NCBI RefSeq assembly: GCF_020532675.1
Contig: NZ_JAJAVE010000003.1
Coordinates: forward strand, 1 to 64,000
Length of the DNA stretch: 64,000 nucleotides
Origin: Methylobacillus gramineus
Lineage (GTDB): Bacteria > Pseudomonadota > Gammaproteobacteria > Burkholderiales > Methylophilaceae
Direction of reading: 5' to 3'
Each line of letters begins with the position of its first letter. Positions within the stretch are counted from its first letter, which is position 1. The notes beneath the pieces were generated by a model. That model did not search any database and had not been told where the DNA came from. It saw only the letters and a list, made by a program, of their open reading frames with translations. The position numbers were made by a program, and so were the translations under genes. Shown here one piece after another: positions 1 to 10,119 of the stretch.

Positions 1-5
1 GAGGG

Positions 6-317
6 GCGCATTATACAGACCTTTTTAATTCGGTCAAGCTAGTTTCGAAATTAATTTACATCAACTTCTTCACCAACTTCGCTACCACCACCTCGTTCAG
101 CGAGCCGCGCATTTTACAGTTTCTTTTGAACCGGTCAAGCTGTTTTTGAAACTAATTTCAAACTGCTTAACTGCACTTCGCTTTCTCAAGCGAGCCGCGC
201 ATTTTACAGACCTTTTTTAATTGGTCAAGGAGAATTTTCATTTCTTTAAACTCTCCTGCGAGCCCCGCCGTTGAAGCGAGGTGCGCATTCTACGTACCGC
301 AGAATTTTGGTCAAGCC
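6..317. repeat. Degenerate tandem repeat array, four ~35-bp cores
   Basis: Four copies of a core that starts GCGCATT.TACAG and ends GGTCAAG lie at 6-40, 107-141, 197-230 and 283-317, with start-to-start spacing of 101, 90 and 86 bp. The DNA between the first cores is also related: copies 1 and 2 are both followed by a TTTNGAAANTAATTT stretch, and copies 2 and 3 are both preceded by a CNAGCGAGCC stretch, so the real unit is about 90-100 bp. The array fills the non-coding DNA left of tyrS and I see no gene in it. Copy 4 is the most diverged. Function unknown; it may continue to the left of the window. Confidence 0.75.
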
Positions 318-367
318 CTTTTTGGCACTGTTACAAATTAATTACATTTGGTGCCATTTTGAGCCCA

Positions 368-1567
368 TTACTTCTCAATAGTAATACGGGCAAACTTGCG
401 CTTGCCTACCTGCGCCACCACTACTGCGCCAAGGCCTATCTGCAAACCACGATCGCTAACCTTCTCACTATCAAGCTTTACCCCGCCCTGCTCTATCATG
501 CGAAAAGCCTCGGACGTGCTTGCAACCAGTCCAGCCTGCTTGAGCAAGGGGCCAATCGCTATCGAGTCTTGCTCTATATATATAGTCACTTCTGGCACTT
601 CATCTGGAATACAGCCTTTGGAACGCAACTCAAAATCAGCCAAAGCCTCCTCTGCCGCTGCAACACTGTGGAAGCGTGCAACAATCTCCTGCGCAAAACG
701 TACTTTGATCGTGCGCGGATTCTCGCCATTGACCACCGCCTCTTTCCACTGCTCTACGGTAGCAATCGATTCAAATGATAAAAGATTGATATAGCGCCAC
801 ATCAACTCATCAGATACTGACATCAGCTTGCTGAATATAGTATTAGCCGGTTCTGCTATCCCTATATAGTTACCTAGGGACTTGGACATTTTGTTCACAC
901 CATCCAAGCCTTCCAGCAAAGGAACCGTTAAAACCGATTGCGGCGACTGTCCATAATGCTTTTGCAGCTCACGCCCCATCAGCAGGTTAAAGCGCTGGTC
1001 GGTACCACCAAGCTCCAGATCTGCTTTCAACTCAACAGAATCGTAGCCCTGCAATAAAGGATAGAGGAATTCATGAATGGCAATAGGCTGGTTACTTTTA
1101 TAGCGCTTTTCAAAATCGTCACGCTCCAGCATGCGTGCCACCGTATGGGTGGCCGCCAACTTGAGCATACCTGCAGCCCCCAGCTTGTTCATCCAGGTGG
1201 AGTTGAACACGACTTCAGTCTGTTCAGGCTTGAGTATCTTGAATACCTGCTCTTGATAAGTCTTGGCATTCTGTTGCACCTGCTCCTCAGTCAAAGGAGG
1301 ACGGGTGGCACTTTTGCCTGTGGGGTCACCGATCATGCCGGTAAAGTCACCGATCAGAAACAGCACCTGATGACCCATATCCTGAAACTGGCGCAACTTG
1401 TTAATCAGGACGGCATGTCCCAGGTGCAGATCAGGCGCAGTGGGATCAAAACCAGCTTTGATGCGCAGTGACTTTCCCTGCTTGAGTTTTTCTACCAATT
1501 CCTGCTCGCCAATCAGGTCTTCTATCCCGCGCTTGATAAGCGCTAGGTCATCATTCAAATTCGCCAT
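368..1567 (-). CDS. tyrS: Tyrosyl-tRNA synthetase
   Basis: Class I aminoacyl-tRNA synthetase that attaches tyrosine to tRNA-Tyr in the cytoplasm. The 399-aa product has the HIGH-type signature HLGH at residues 48-51, the tyrosine-site segment GGTDQ near 188-191 and a perfect KMSKS loop at 226-230; the last ~65 residues form an S4-like RNA-binding domain ([15 protein letters not shown]). The variant KMSKS and the length fit the TyrZ-like subgroup common in Proteobacteria rather than the KFGKT type of E. coli. It is transcribed leftward, divergent from the M23 peptidase, with about 105 bp between the starts. Its 3' end abuts the repeat array at the left edge. Confidence 0.97.
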   Translation of the reverse strand: MANLNDDLALIKRGIEDLIGEQELVEKLKQGKSLRIKAGFDPTAPDLHLGHAVLINKLRQFQDMGHQVLFLIGDFTGMIGDPTGKSATRPPLTEEQVQQNAKTYQEQVFKILKPEQTEVVFNSTWMNKLGAAGMLKLAATHTVARMLERDDFEKRYKSNQPIAIHEFLYPLLQGYDSVELKADLELGGTDQRFNLLMGRELQKHYGQSPQSVLTVPLLEGLDGVNKMSKSLGNYIGIAEPANTIFSKLMSVSDELMWRYINLLSFESIATVEQWKEAVVNGENPRTIKVRFAQEIVARFHSVAAAEEALADFELRSKGCIPDEVPEVTIYIEQDSIAIGPLLKQAGLVASTSEAFRMIEQGGVKLDSEKVSDRGLQIGLGAVVVAQVGKRKFARITIEK

Positions 1568-1672
1568 ATCTGATTAATATCCGTATCTTAAGTGCGGTTT
1601 GCCTTCACCATGCTGAATTTTTCTGTTAGCATGCCCCTTCATTGTTTTGAACCAGTAAAGAGGTAGCGACCA

Positions 1673-3019
1673 GTGCAGCAGACTGAGCAGAGCCATAAAG
1701 AAGTTATTTTAACGCAAAACCCTGCATTAAAAGAACGAAAGCTGCGCCTGCGTTGGTTGCTTGCCATTTCCAGCCTACCTTTATTTGGCATCATTACCGC
1801 TTTTGGTATTGCGCCCCAGACCTCAACACAAGACATCGCAATTTCCACTATCGTGGAACAGATTGAGCTTCCAGAATTCACCACTCCTCTCGTTTCAGAT
1901 AATCTTGATAGTCAGAACTACTGGCAAGCTGACCAAGTGCGCCGCGACGATACACTGGCAAGCTTGATGGCCAGGCTGAACGTACAGAATACCGAAGCAC
2001 TGGATTTCCTGCGGCACAACCCAGAAGCGAGCGCGCTGGCCTCTCAACTGCGACCAGGTCGTTCCATTCAGGCACAAGTCAATGAAAGCGGTGAGTTACT
2101 CAAGCTGCAATATCAGCTCAGCGCCACCTCTACCTTGACCATTGAACGTACTGACTCCGGCTACCAGGCCAAGACCGGTGAGCCCGTATTAGAGATACAT
2201 AGTGTATTAAAGACCGCGGAAATCAGAAGTTCTCTATTTGCCGCTACCGATGCCGCTGATATTCCAGACTCCATTGCCATCCAGATCGCCGAAATCTTCT
2301 CTTCAGATATCGACTTCCACTCAGACCTGCGCAAAGGCGATCGCTTTGTCGTGATCTATGAAGCCAAGTATGACAACGGGACGCTGGTCAACACAGGGCA
2401 AGTACTGGCAGCTGAATTCACCAATCAAGGCAAAACCTACAAGGCGGTCATGTACCGCAACCCGGAAGGCAAGGTTGCGTACTACACCCCAGAAGGCAAA
2501 AGCCTGCATAAATCCTTCCTGCGCTCACCCCTTGAATTTACTCGTATCAGCTCGGGCTTCACGATGGGTCGCTTCCACCCGATATTGCAAAGAATGCGCG
2601 CACACAAGGGCGTGGACCTCGCAGCACCTATTGGCACCCGCATCAAGGCACCCGCTGACGGTGTAGTGAGCTTTGTCGGCGTCAAGGGTGGTTATGGCAA
2701 TGTGGTGTATCTACAGCACGCCAGTGGCGTCAGCACCGTTTATGGTCACCTATCCCGTTTTACTCCTGGCCTGCGCAGCGGGATGAAGGTTTCCCAGGGC
2801 GATATCATTGGTTTTGTCGGCATGAGTGGCATGGCCACTGGGCCCCACCTGCATTATGAATTCCTGCTGAATGGCGTACATCGCGACCCACTCAAGGTAG
2901 CACTCCCAGCAGCCGTACCAATTGCACCACAATACAAGGCAGACTTCTTCACCCATAGCGAAAGTCTCTCCGCACAACTCAGGCTGCTGGGCGCAAGCGC
3001 TGTTGCTTCCCTGGACTAG
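1673..3019 (+). CDS. M23-family murein endopeptidase (MepM-like)
   Basis: Predicted inner-membrane-anchored, periplasmic peptidoglycan endopeptidase of 448 aa. A single membrane segment at about residues 27-47 follows a positively charged N-terminus. An OapA/LysM-like region comes next, and the C-terminal LytM domain keeps the zinc ligands: H311-x3-D315 in HKGVD and H392/H394 in HLHYEF. A GTG start at 1673 is chosen because AAAGAGG lies about 9 nt upstream. Its stop codon overlaps the GTG start of anmK by one base (TAGTG), so the two are translationally coupled; together they suggest cell-wall cleavage followed by recycling of anhydro-muropeptides. Confidence 0.9.
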   Translation: MQQTEQSHKEVILTQNPALKERKLRLRWLLAISSLPLFGIITAFGIAPQTSTQDIAISTIVEQIELPEFTTPLVSDNLDSQNYWQADQVRRDDTLASLMARLNVQNTEALDFLRHNPEASALASQLRPGRSIQAQVNESGELLKLQYQLSATSTLTIERTDSGYQAKTGEPVLEIHSVLKTAEIRSSLFAATDAADIPDSIAIQIAEIFSSDIDFHSDLRKGDRFVVIYEAKYDNGTLVNTGQVLAAEFTNQGKTYKAVMYRNPEGKVAYYTPEGKSLHKSFLRSPLEFTRISSGFTMGRFHPILQRMRAHKGVDLAAPIGTRIKAPADGVVSFVGVKGGYGNVVYLQHASGVSTVYGHLSRFTPGLRSGMKVSQGDIIGFVGMSGMATGPHLHYEFLLNGVHRDPLKVALPAAVPIAPQYKADFFTHSESLSAQLRLLGASAVASLD

Positions 3020-4113
3020 TGTCACGCGAGTTATTTATCGGCCTGATGTCAGGCACCAGCCTGGACGGTGCAGATAGCGTTGTCGTTGAGCTTGATGGCC
3101 ATCATTGCCAGGTATTGCACCAGCAGTTCACGCCCTACCCACCTGAGCTACGCCAGCAACTGCTGGCATTGCATACCAGCAGCGCCAACGAGCTTGAAAT
3201 CACGGCATTGACCGGCAACACCCTGTCCCGCCTTTATGCCGAAAACGTACAGCTGCTGCTAAGCACCGCCAATCTAGAACCAATCAACATTACCGCCATT
3301 GGCTGTCATGGACAGACCATACGCCATCGGCCGGAACTTGGCTTCACATTGCAGATTTTCAATCCCGCATTGCTCACAGAGTTAACCGGCATTACGGTAG
3401 TCGCAGATTTTCGAAGTCGTGATCTGGCTGCCGGGGGCCATGGTGCTCCACTGGTACCGGCGTTTCATCAGGCACTCTTTGCTGACGCCTATATTCATCG
3501 CGTACTGCTCAATATAGGCGGCATTGCCAATCTTACCGACCTGGCAATTGATGGTCCTGTCACAGGGTTTGATACGGGGCCAGGCAATATGTTGATGGAT
3601 GCTTGGATAGAGCAACACCAAGGCAAGCCATATGATGCTCATGGTAGCTGGGCTGCCAGTGGACAAGTAATCCCTGCACTACTGGAGCATATGCTCGCTG
3701 AACCATTCTTTACCCAGCCAGCGCCCAAGAGCACAGGCCGAGATACCTTCAATACAACCTGGCTGGCAGCACTGCTGCACCAGGATTATCAAGCAGTTGA
3801 TGTACAACGCACTCTTCTGGAGCTCACTGCACAATCTATCGCCACAGCAGTGACACAGAACTGCAGTAATGTAGATGAGCTGTATGTATGTGGTGGTGGC
3901 GCTTATAATAGTGTTTTGCTGCAACGCTTGCAGCAACTACTACAGCCTGTCACCATCAATCTTAGCGATGAGCTTGGACTTGCTGTCAATTCGGTGGAAG
4001 CAGCAGCATTTGCCTGGCTGGCACGCCAGGCCATGCATGGCTTACCGGGCAACCTGCCAGCTGTCACCGGGGCCAAAGGCCCAAGAATACTTGGCGCAGT
4101 TTATGCTGCGTGA
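3019..4113 (+). CDS. anmK: Anhydro-N-acetylmuramic acid kinase
   Basis: Converts 1,6-anhydro-MurNAc plus ATP to MurNAc-6-phosphate during peptidoglycan recycling in the cytoplasm. The 364-aa product opens with the family signature GLMSGTSLDGAD, and has the ATPase-fold glycine motifs NIGGIANLT and DTGPGNMLMD in the middle and GGGAYN near residue 292. Length matches the family (about 370). The GTG start overlaps the stop of the upstream M23 peptidase by one base. A murein hydrolase and a recycling kinase in one operon is a sensible functional pair. Confidence 0.95.
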   Translation: MSRELFIGLMSGTSLDGADSVVVELDGHHCQVLHQQFTPYPPELRQQLLALHTSSANELEITALTGNTLSRLYAENVQLLLSTANLEPINITAIGCHGQTIRHRPELGFTLQIFNPALLTELTGITVVADFRSRDLAAGGHGAPLVPAFHQALFADAYIHRVLLNIGGIANLTDLAIDGPVTGFDTGPGNMLMDAWIEQHQGKPYDAHGSWAASGQVIPALLEHMLAEPFFTQPAPKSTGRDTFNTTWLAALLHQDYQAVDVQRTLLELTAQSIATAVTQNCSNVDELYVCGGGAYNSVLLQRLQQLLQPVTINLSDELGLAVNSVEAAAFAWLARQAMHGLPGNLPAVTGAKGPRILGAVYAA

Positions 4114-4149
4114 TTCTGTAAACGTCTAATCAATTTTGAATCCAGAACT

Positions 4150-5442
4150 ATGAAACCAAGCAAAGTCACACTTACTTTCGATGATGGCTCCGCTCCTATC
4201 GAGCTACCTGTCCTGCAAGGCAACCTCGGCCCGAGTGTCATTGATATTCGCAGCCTGGGTAAACATGGTATTTTTACCTATGACCCCGGTTTCTTGTCGA
4301 CCGCTTCCTGTGACTCCAACATCACCTTTATTGATGGTGAACAAGGATTGCTGTTTTATCGGGGTTATCCTATAGAGCAGCTGGCAGAGCATTCTGATTT
4401 CATGGAAGTCTCCTACCTGCTGATGCATGGAGAACTGCCTAATGCTGAAGAGAAAGCCAGCTTCACCAACACCATCCTCCGTCATAGCATGGTACATGAC
4501 CAGCTCACTCATATTTTCCGCGGGTTCAGGCGTGATGCACATCCTATGGCCGTCATGGTGGGCGTGGTGGGCTCACTTTCAGCCTTTTATCATGAAGCAA
4601 TTGATGTCAGCGACCCCAAGAACCGTGAGTTTGCAGCGCATCGATTGCTAGCCAAAGTGCCGACGATTGCGGCCTGGAGCTACAAATACAATATCGGCCA
4701 ACCGTTTATGTATCCGAAGAACCGCTTCAATTATGCGGAAAACTTCATGCATATGATGTTTGCTACACCGTGTGAAGACTACGAGCCTAATCCGGTACTG
4801 GCCAAGGCGTTTGAACGCATACTGATTCTGCATGCCGACCATGAGCAAAATGCGTCCACCTCCACTGTGCGACTGGCAGGCTCCAGCGGAGCCAATCCGT
4901 TTGCCTGTGTAGCCGCTGGTATTGCCTCCTTGTGGGGCCCGGCCCATGGCGGTGCCAACGAAGCTACGCTGAAGATGCTTGAAGAGATAGGCGATGTGAG
5001 CCGTATTGGTGAGTACATCAAGCGCGCCAAGGACAAGACAGACTCTTTCCGTCTCATGGGCTTCGGTCACCGTGTTTACCGCAACATGGATCCACGTGCA
5101 GCGATTATGCGCCAGACCTGCCATCAAGTCCTGGATGAACTGGGCCTGCACGACGACCCCATGTTCAAGCTGGCGCTGGAGCTCGAAAAAATTGCGCTGG
5201 AAGACGAATATTTTGTCAGCCGGCAGCTATATCCTAACGTAGACTTCTACTCCGGCATTGTCATGCGCGCGATGGGCATCCCCAACTCCATGTTCACTGC
5301 GATCTTTGCCCTGGCGCGTACCGTAGGCTGGGTGGCGCAATGGAACGAAATGATGTCTGACCCAGGCTCAAGGATAGGTCGGCCACGCCAGCTATATACT
5401 GGCGAAGTTCGTCGGGACTTTGTACCATTGAACCAACGCTAG
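4150..5442 (+). CDS. gltA: Citrate synthase, type I hexameric
   Basis: Condenses acetyl-CoA and oxaloacetate to citrate. The 430-aa protein matches the length of the NADH-sensitive Gram-negative type (E. coli 427) and carries the N-terminal beta-rich extension. Active-site segments are visible: [27 protein letters not shown] and the late VDFYSG containing the catalytic aspartate. It starts 36 nt after anmK on the same strand and ends at a strong hairpin terminator shared with the convergent erpA. In obligate methylotrophs, which often have an incomplete TCA cycle, this enzyme is mainly biosynthetic; that last point is known for the group, not seen here. Confidence 0.96.
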   Translation: MKPSKVTLTFDDGSAPIELPVLQGNLGPSVIDIRSLGKHGIFTYDPGFLSTASCDSNITFIDGEQGLLFYRGYPIEQLAEHSDFMEVSYLLMHGELPNAEEKASFTNTILRHSMVHDQLTHIFRGFRRDAHPMAVMVGVVGSLSAFYHEAIDVSDPKNREFAAHRLLAKVPTIAAWSYKYNIGQPFMYPKNRFNYAENFMHMMFATPCEDYEPNPVLAKAFERILILHADHEQNASTSTVRLAGSSGANPFACVAAGIASLWGPAHGGANEATLKMLEEIGDVSRIGEYIKRAKDKTDSFRLMGFGHRVYRNMDPRAAIMRQTCHQVLDELGLHDDPMFKLALELEKIALEDEYFVSRQLYPNVDFYSGIVMRAMGIPNSMFTAIFALARTVGWVAQWNEMMSDPGSRIGRPRQLYTGEVRRDFVPLNQR

Positions 5443-5465
5443 AGCAGATATTGGCGGGACAAAAC

Positions 5466-5491
5466 AAAAAAGGGGCAATCAGCCCCTTTTT
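5466..5491. terminator. Bidirectional rho-independent terminator, gltA/erpA
   Basis: AAAAAGGGGC and GCCCCTTTTT arms around a short AATCA loop form a GC-rich stem flanked by A and T runs, between the convergent gltA and erpA stops. It can serve both strands. Confidence 0.85.
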
Positions 5492-5517
5492 GTTTAACTT
5501 CATATTACTAAACAATA

Positions 5518-5871
5518 TTATGCAGAGAAGGATGATCCACAACCACACGTAGTTGTCGCATTCGGGTTACGAATGACGAACTGGGAACCTTGCAGGCTAT
5601 CCTGATAATCGATTTCTGCTCCCACCAAGTATTGCAAGCTCATGGGATCGATCAGCAAGGTCACATTATCTTTCTCAACCTGCGTATCATCTTCATTCAC
5701 GGTTTCTTCAAACGTAAATCCATACTGGAAACCCGAACAACCGCCACCGCTCACGAACACGCGCAGCTTAAGGTCTGGTGAGCCTTCCTCTTCAATCAGT
5801 TCTTTTACTTTCTTTGCCGCATTATCGGTAAACACCAGCGGGCTTGGAATTTGTTCTGTCACAGCGTTCAT
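5518..5871 (-). CDS. erpA: Iron-sulfur cluster insertion protein ErpA
   Basis: A-type carrier that delivers Fe-S clusters to apoproteins, including those of isoprenoid and respiratory enzymes. The 117-aa product has the three conserved cluster-binding cysteines: C45 in GGGCSGF and C109/C111 in the C-terminal TCGCG. The extended N-terminus and the order next to a bactofilin, a coiled-coil membrane protein and argC match the betaproteobacterial erpA locus. It converges on gltA through a shared terminator. Confidence 0.95.
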   Translation of the reverse strand: MNAVTEQIPSPLVFTDNAAKKVKELIEEEGSPDLKLRVFVSGGGCSGFQYGFTFEETVNEDDTQVEKDNVTLLIDPMSLQYLVGAEIDYQDSLQGSQFVIRNPNATTTCGCGSSFSA

Positions 5872-5926
5872 ATATAACTCCTTAAATCCTCAACTGAATT
5901 CATTATCCTGCGCATAACCTACAGGG

Positions 5927-6334
5927 TCAATCTTTATCCACAGGCAAGACGGTCGTATTTGCGTTAACTGCATCCCCGATATACACCAGCTTGCCTTCAA
6001 TAATGGCGCCGGTATGGATTTCGAGGGATTTGTAATAGACATCCCCATTAATTCTGGACTTGGCATGTAACTCCAAATACTGGCTGGCATGCACTGGACC
6101 CGTCACCTGCCCGTTCAGCACAATATGCGCCACCGTCACAGAGCCCTCAATCTTGCCTTGTACAATCAGCATACTTGGAGTATCTGCCTCCGTCACATCC
6201 CCCTTGATGCTCCCATCTACACGCAAGCCGCCGCTGAATGAAATATTGCCCTCTAACCGCGTTTCCGCGCCAATCAATGTATCAATACGACTTTGTGGCT
6301 TGTTCTTGTTCTTGGAAAACATGTTGATCCTCAA
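5927..6334 (-). CDS. Bactofilin (polymer-forming cytoskeletal protein)
   Basis: A 135-aa bactofilin-domain protein. After a short basic, disordered N-terminus (about 1-17) it shows the repetitive right-handed beta-helix pattern of regularly spaced hydrophobic and glycine residues (ISFSGGLRVDGSIKGDVT, IEGSVTVAHIVLNGQVTG). Such proteins self-assemble into membrane-associated filaments that place cell-wall enzymes. It lies 19 nt downstream of the coiled-coil membrane protein gene on the same strand and 55 nt upstream of erpA; a murein-related partner (the M23 peptidase) sits 3 kb away. Confidence 0.92.
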   Translation of the reverse strand: MRINMFSKNKNKPQSRIDTLIGAETRLEGNISFSGGLRVDGSIKGDVTEADTPSMLIVQGKIEGSVTVAHIVLNGQVTGPVHASQYLELHAKSRINGDVYYKSLEIHTGAIIEGKLVYIGDAVNANTTVLPVDKD

Positions 6335-6352
6335 CTAAGTATTGCCCAGCGC

Positions 6353-7060
6353 TTAATCTGGCAAGTCAACCTTTTGACTAATATAGGGTTGCTTGGCACC
6401 ATTTTCAAGAAAACTGACCTCAACCCCCTGCCCAGCGATATTGGGCGGTAAGGTAAAACTGCCATCCATGCGCTGGTAATACCTGAAATTAACATTGGCC
6501 TGCGCGTTGGCAGCGGGTTCATGCTTCAACACCAGCTTGATCTGGTCACCTTTTTCATCTGTACCTTCCAGAACAAACTTCAGCGCCCCCTGGATTGCCT
6601 TATTGTGCGAGCCTTGTTGCGAAAGCACTACGTGGTATTGATAACGATCAGCCGTTTTGCCCTTTTCCAGCTTGAAACTATTGAGCCGCACTCGATCACC
6701 ATTCGCACTTTCCTCCAGAATACCCTGGTAAAAAGTCACGTTTTCCTTGAGTTTCATGCTTTCGTCCTGGACCGCAGCAAGCTCTTTAGCTAAGCCTTCT
6801 TGAACTGCGCGCTGCACTTGTAACTGGCGCTCGGCAAACACAACCTTAGCCAGCAACACCTCATCGGTCAATACTGGCTTTACAAAGGTCGGGCTGAATT
6901 TTCCACCTACGGTTAAATGCCAATACGCCAGCAAATAGCCTATGCCAACCAGCAATATGGCAGCCAATGCCTGCCAATACCAGGCACGATGCAACTTGAC
7001 CGCGACACGTCTGCTCGGTGTATTAAAGTGTCGCTTGAAACGGCGTGATATCCGCTTCAT
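6353..7060 (-). CDS. Single-pass membrane protein, DUF6776-like
   Basis: A 235-aa protein of unknown function. It has a very basic first 25 residues, one membrane segment at about 29-48, and a predicted coiled coil around 70-115 (LQVQRAVQEGLAKELAAVQ) before a beta-rich periplasmic C-terminal part. The position between argC and a bactofilin gene is conserved in betaproteobacteria as I recall it, and the family name is given from that resemblance only. Co-transcription with the bactofilin suggests a shared envelope role, perhaps as membrane partner of the filament; this is inference. Confidence 0.75.
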   Translation of the reverse strand: MKRISRRFKRHFNTPSRRVAVKLHRAWYWQALAAILLVGIGYLLAYWHLTVGGKFSPTFVKPVLTDEVLLAKVVFAERQLQVQRAVQEGLAKELAAVQDESMKLKENVTFYQGILEESANGDRVRLNSFKLEKGKTADRYQYHVVLSQQGSHNKAIQGALKFVLEGTDEKGDQIKLVLKHEPAANAQANVNFRYYQRMDGSFTLPPNIAGQGVEVSFLENGAKQPYISQKVDLPD

Positions 7061-7080
7061 GCTTTAAGTTTCAATCCAAA

Positions 7081-8124
7081 TCAAGGTAACAGCGGCACAA
7101 TATTGAGGCCCGCCTGCTCATCAATACCGAACATGATATTCATGTTCTGCACTGCCTGCCCTGCAGCGCCCTTCACCAGGTTATCAATCACAGAAAGCAC
7201 TACGACAGTATCGCCACCTTGTGGTCTATGCACTGCGATACGACACTGGTTGGAACCACGTACGGAACGGGTTTCGGGATGAGATCCAGCAGGCAATACA
7301 TCAACAAAAGCTTCATTGGCATAACGCTGTTCAAACAGATGCTGTAAATCCACATCCTGTGTCAGTCTGCCGTAGAGCGTCGCATGAATGCCACGAATTA
7401 ATGGCGTCAGATGCGGTACAAATGTGAGTCCAACTTTAGCCGTGTTCGCCATCAAGGCCAAGCCCTGGCTGATTTCGGGCAGATGTCTATGACCAGCAAC
7501 ACCGTATGCCTTGAAGTTATCCCCAGCTTCGGCAAACAAGGTATGAGTTTCTGCCTTACGGCCAGCACCACTCACCCCAGACTTGGAGTCGGCGATCAGG
7601 TAGTCCCTATCGATCACGCCAGCTTCCAGCAACGGCAGGAAACCCAGCTGAACTGCCGTCGGATAACATCCGGGATTAGCCAGAAGACGTGCGTCTTTGA
7701 TTTGCTCGCGATTCAGTTCTGGCAAACCATATACCGCCTGCTCTACAAGATCAGGACAAGCATGCGTCATGCCGTACCATTTTTCCCAGACACTCAGATC
7801 CTTGATCCGGAAATCCGCAGCAAGATCGATCACACGTACGCCCTGATCAAGCAGAGCTCTCGTTTGCTGCATAGCCACACCATTAGGCGTGGCGAAGAAT
7901 ACAACATCACAATCTTGCAAAGCGGAATCTGCAGGATCGGTAAATTTCAGGTGAACATAGCCACGCAAACTCGGATACATATCGGCCACAGGCAAACCTG
8001 CCTCGCTGCGCGATGTGATCGCTACCAGCTCCACATGCGGATGCAGTGCAAGCAAGCGCAGCAGTTCGACGCCGGTATACCCCGTTCCACCTACGATACC
8101 TGCCTTGATTTTTTTGTTTTGCAT
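7081..8124 (-). CDS. argC: N-acetyl-gamma-glutamyl-phosphate reductase
   Basis: NADPH-dependent third step of arginine biosynthesis, making N-acetylglutamate semialdehyde. The nucleotide-binding motif [15 protein letters not shown] follows the start directly, and the catalytic-cysteine segment [10 protein letters not shown] is intact. The ATG at 8124 is chosen because it places the Rossmann motif at the usual distance from the N-terminus and gives 347 aa; a TTG at 8148 would add eight residues and has an AGGTG about 5 nt upstream, so it cannot be excluded. argH lies 17 kb away, so the arginine genes are dispersed. Confidence 0.95.
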   Translation of the reverse strand: MQNKKIKAGIVGGTGYTGVELLRLLALHPHVELVAITSRSEAGLPVADMYPSLRGYVHLKFTDPADSALQDCDVVFFATPNGVAMQQTRALLDQGVRVIDLAADFRIKDLSVWEKWYGMTHACPDLVEQAVYGLPELNREQIKDARLLANPGCYPTAVQLGFLPLLEAGVIDRDYLIADSKSGVSGAGRKAETHTLFAEAGDNFKAYGVAGHRHLPEISQGLALMANTAKVGLTFVPHLTPLIRGIHATLYGRLTQDVDLQHLFEQRYANEAFVDVLPAGSHPETRSVRGSNQCRIAVHRPQGGDTVVVLSVIDNLVKGAAGQAVQNMNIMFGIDEQAGLNIVPLLP

Positions 8125-8221
8125 ATCCAATACACCATTCTGTGGCAATCAACACCTGTATGGCATTGCGCTTAACAGACCCATAGTAACAAAAGGCGGT
8201 TAAATTTTAAAAATTCAAAAC

Positions 8222-8250
8222 AAAAAAGCCGCAACAAGTGCGGCTTTTTT
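8222..8250 (-). terminator. Rho-independent terminator after rplM-rpsI
   Basis: AAAAAAGCCGCA, a short loop, and TGCGGCTTTTTT form a perfect stem with flanking A/T runs 22 nt beyond the rpsI stop. It ends the ribosomal protein operon on the minus strand. Confidence 0.88.
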
Positions 8251-8271
8251 GGAGTACAACAACAGTAAAGC

Positions 8272-8664
8272 TTAGCGCTTGGAGAACTGTTTACGACGAC
8301 GCGCTTTACGCAGGCCGACTTTCTTACGCTCAACTTCACGTGCGTCACGCGTTACGAAACCTGCCTTGGACAGGGCGCTCTTCAGCGCTGCATCGTAATC
8401 GATCAATGCACGAGTGATACCGTGACGAACAGCACCAGCTTGGCCTGACTCACCACCGCCAGTAACATTCACCAGAATATCGAAGCTGCCTTCGTTTTCA
8501 GTCAATGCAAGTGGCTGACGCAAAATCATGCGTGAAGTCACGCGAGAGAAGTATTCGTCAGCTGGCTTGTCGTTAACAACGATGTTACCGCTACCGGACT
8601 TCAGGAATACACGAGCTACCGAGCTTTTGCGGCGGCCTGTACCGTAGTTATAATTACCAATCAT
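8272..8664 (-). CDS. rpsI: 30S ribosomal protein S9
   Basis: The 130-aa protein has the S9 hallmarks: the [12 protein letters not shown]-terminus, the [15 protein letters not shown] core and the basic tail ending KQFSKR, whose last residues reach the ribosomal P-site tRNA. It follows rplM by 12 nt, the universal bacterial rplM-rpsI operon, and is closed by a hairpin terminator. Confidence 0.99.
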   Translation of the reverse strand: MIGNYNYGTGRRKSSVARVFLKSGSGNIVVNDKPADEYFSRVTSRMILRQPLALTENEGSFDILVNVTGGGESGQAGAVRHGITRALIDYDAALKSALSKAGFVTRDAREVERKKVGLRKARRRKQFSKR

Positions 8665-8676
8665 CGCTGCTTATCC

Positions 8677-9117
8677 TTACGCTTGACTTTGGATTTTCAA
8701 AGGTTGCGGCTGTTGGGCAACATGGTCATGCTTCTCGCCAGCGTATACCTTGAGCTTGCGGAACATGGCGTAACCCAGCGGGCCTTTTGGCAACATGCCT
8801 TTAACCGCTTTTTCCAAGGCACGGCCTGGGAAACGCTCTTGCATCTTACCGAATGTCGTTGTGTAGATACCACCTGGGTAACCACTGTGGCGGTGGTATT
8901 GCTTATCCAGCGCCTTGTTGCCAGTTACCTTGATCTTGTCGGCATTGACCACAACGATATAATCGCCCGTATCAACGTGCGGTGTGTAAATAGTTTTATG
9001 CTTGCCACGCAGACGGTGTGCAATCTCACTCGCCAAACGGCCCAGCACCAAATCCGTAGCATCTACCACGAACCAGTCGCGCTTTACTTCATGCGCTTTT
9101 GCAGAAAAGGTCTTCAT
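8677..9117 (-). CDS. rplM: 50S ribosomal protein L13
   Basis: Early-assembly large-subunit protein of 146 aa. Signature regions include [13 protein letters not shown], the [13 protein letters not shown] segment and the [19 protein letters not shown] stretch. The ATG at 9117 gives the canonical MKTFSAK N-terminus; a TTG four codons upstream (9129) is open but unlikely. First gene of the rplM-rpsI operon. The 106 bp between it and ubiA shows no obvious element beyond space for a promoter. Confidence 0.98.
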   Translation of the reverse strand: MKTFSAKAHEVKRDWFVVDATDLVLGRLASEIAHRLRGKHKTIYTPHVDTGDYIVVVNADKIKVTGNKALDKQYHRHSGYPGGIYTTTFGKMQERFPGRALEKAVKGMLPKGPLGYAMFRKLKVYAGEKHDHVAQQPQPLKIQSQA

Positions 9118-9235
9118 CGGACAAACCAATATTCGCTGAAAAAATTAAGAGGCGGATTGTAAGTCACTTAAGCGCGCTTTGTCAAACATTTATCGGGCTA
9201 AAATTTCAATCCGCATAAATACTTAAAAAGCATGC

Positions 9236-10114
9236 TTAAAGATAAACAGCTGTGATGAGCCCCAGAAACACCACTGCACCCAACCAGTTGTTATGCAGGA
9301 AAGCCTTGAAACAAGGCTCGCGCCGACGGTCACGGATCAGGCTGTAATGATACCCTGCAATCGTGATGGCCGCCAGCAGCCCCGCATGATAGGGCCACGC
9401 AAGCTGCAGCCTGCAGCCCACCAAAGCCATTAAACTCAAGAATGCCAGATAACACACCATGATGGCCAACACATCATAGCGGCCAAAGAAAATGGCGGAA
9501 GAACGTATGCCGATCTTGAGGTCATCCTCCCGATCGACCATCGCATATTCGGTATCATAGGCTACAGCCCAGAACACATTGGCCAGTAACATGATCCATG
9601 CTTCAATCGCGATCTCCCCTGTGAGTGCAGCAAATGCCATGGGGATACCAAATCCGAATGCAATGCCTAGATAAGCCTGTGGTATGGAGAGGAAACGCTT
9701 GGTCAGGGGATAGGTCACAGCCAGGAAAAGTGCAGCGAATGACAGCGCAATCACCAGACCATTCAGCAACAGAACCAGGCCAAATGCCACTAGGCTAAGG
9801 CCTGCCGCCAGTATTATCGCCTCTTTCACACTGACCTCACCCGTCACCAAAGGCCGTCTCTGTGTACGCGATACATGTCCATCAAAACGACGATCAGCCA
9901 GATCGTTCATGACGCAGCCAGCGGAACGCATCAATACCGTGCCCACGACAAATACCAATACCACCAGCCAATCCGGCCGGCCTTGCCCCGCGATCCACAA
10001 TGCCCACAAGGTGGGCCACAGCAACAGCAATATGCCGATGGGCTTGTCCAGCCGCATCAACCGTATATAGGCATGCAGCTTCTGCTGCCAGTTTTTACCT
10101 CGTTGAGCATGCAT
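9236..10114 (-). CDS. ubiA: 4-hydroxybenzoate octaprenyltransferase
   Basis: Integral membrane prenyltransferase that attaches the polyprenyl tail to 4-hydroxybenzoate in ubiquinone synthesis. The 292-aa protein has about eight hydrophobic segments and both aspartate-rich prenyl-diphosphate/Mg sites: NDLADRRFD and [12 protein letters not shown]. It lies 5 nt downstream of ubiC, which makes its substrate, so the pair forms an operon for the first two committed ubiquinone steps. Confidence 0.96.
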   Translation of the reverse strand: MHAQRGKNWQQKLHAYIRLMRLDKPIGILLLLWPTLWALWIAGQGRPDWLVVLVFVVGTVLMRSAGCVMNDLADRRFDGHVSRTQRRPLVTGEVSVKEAIILAAGLSLVAFGLVLLLNGLVIALSFAALFLAVTYPLTKRFLSIPQAYLGIAFGFGIPMAFAALTGEIAIEAWIMLLANVFWAVAYDTEYAMVDREDDLKIGIRSSAIFFGRYDVLAIMVCYLAFLSLMALVGCRLQLAWPYHAGLLAAITIAGYHYSLIRDRRREPCFKAFLHNNWLGAVVFLGLITAVYL

Positions 10115-10119
10115 GATAT

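Noticed and set aside
281-778. 165-aa plus-strand open frame at the left edge
   Set aside because: It is antisense to tyrS over most of its length, has no recognisable domain and starts inside the repeat array; a shadow of tyrS.
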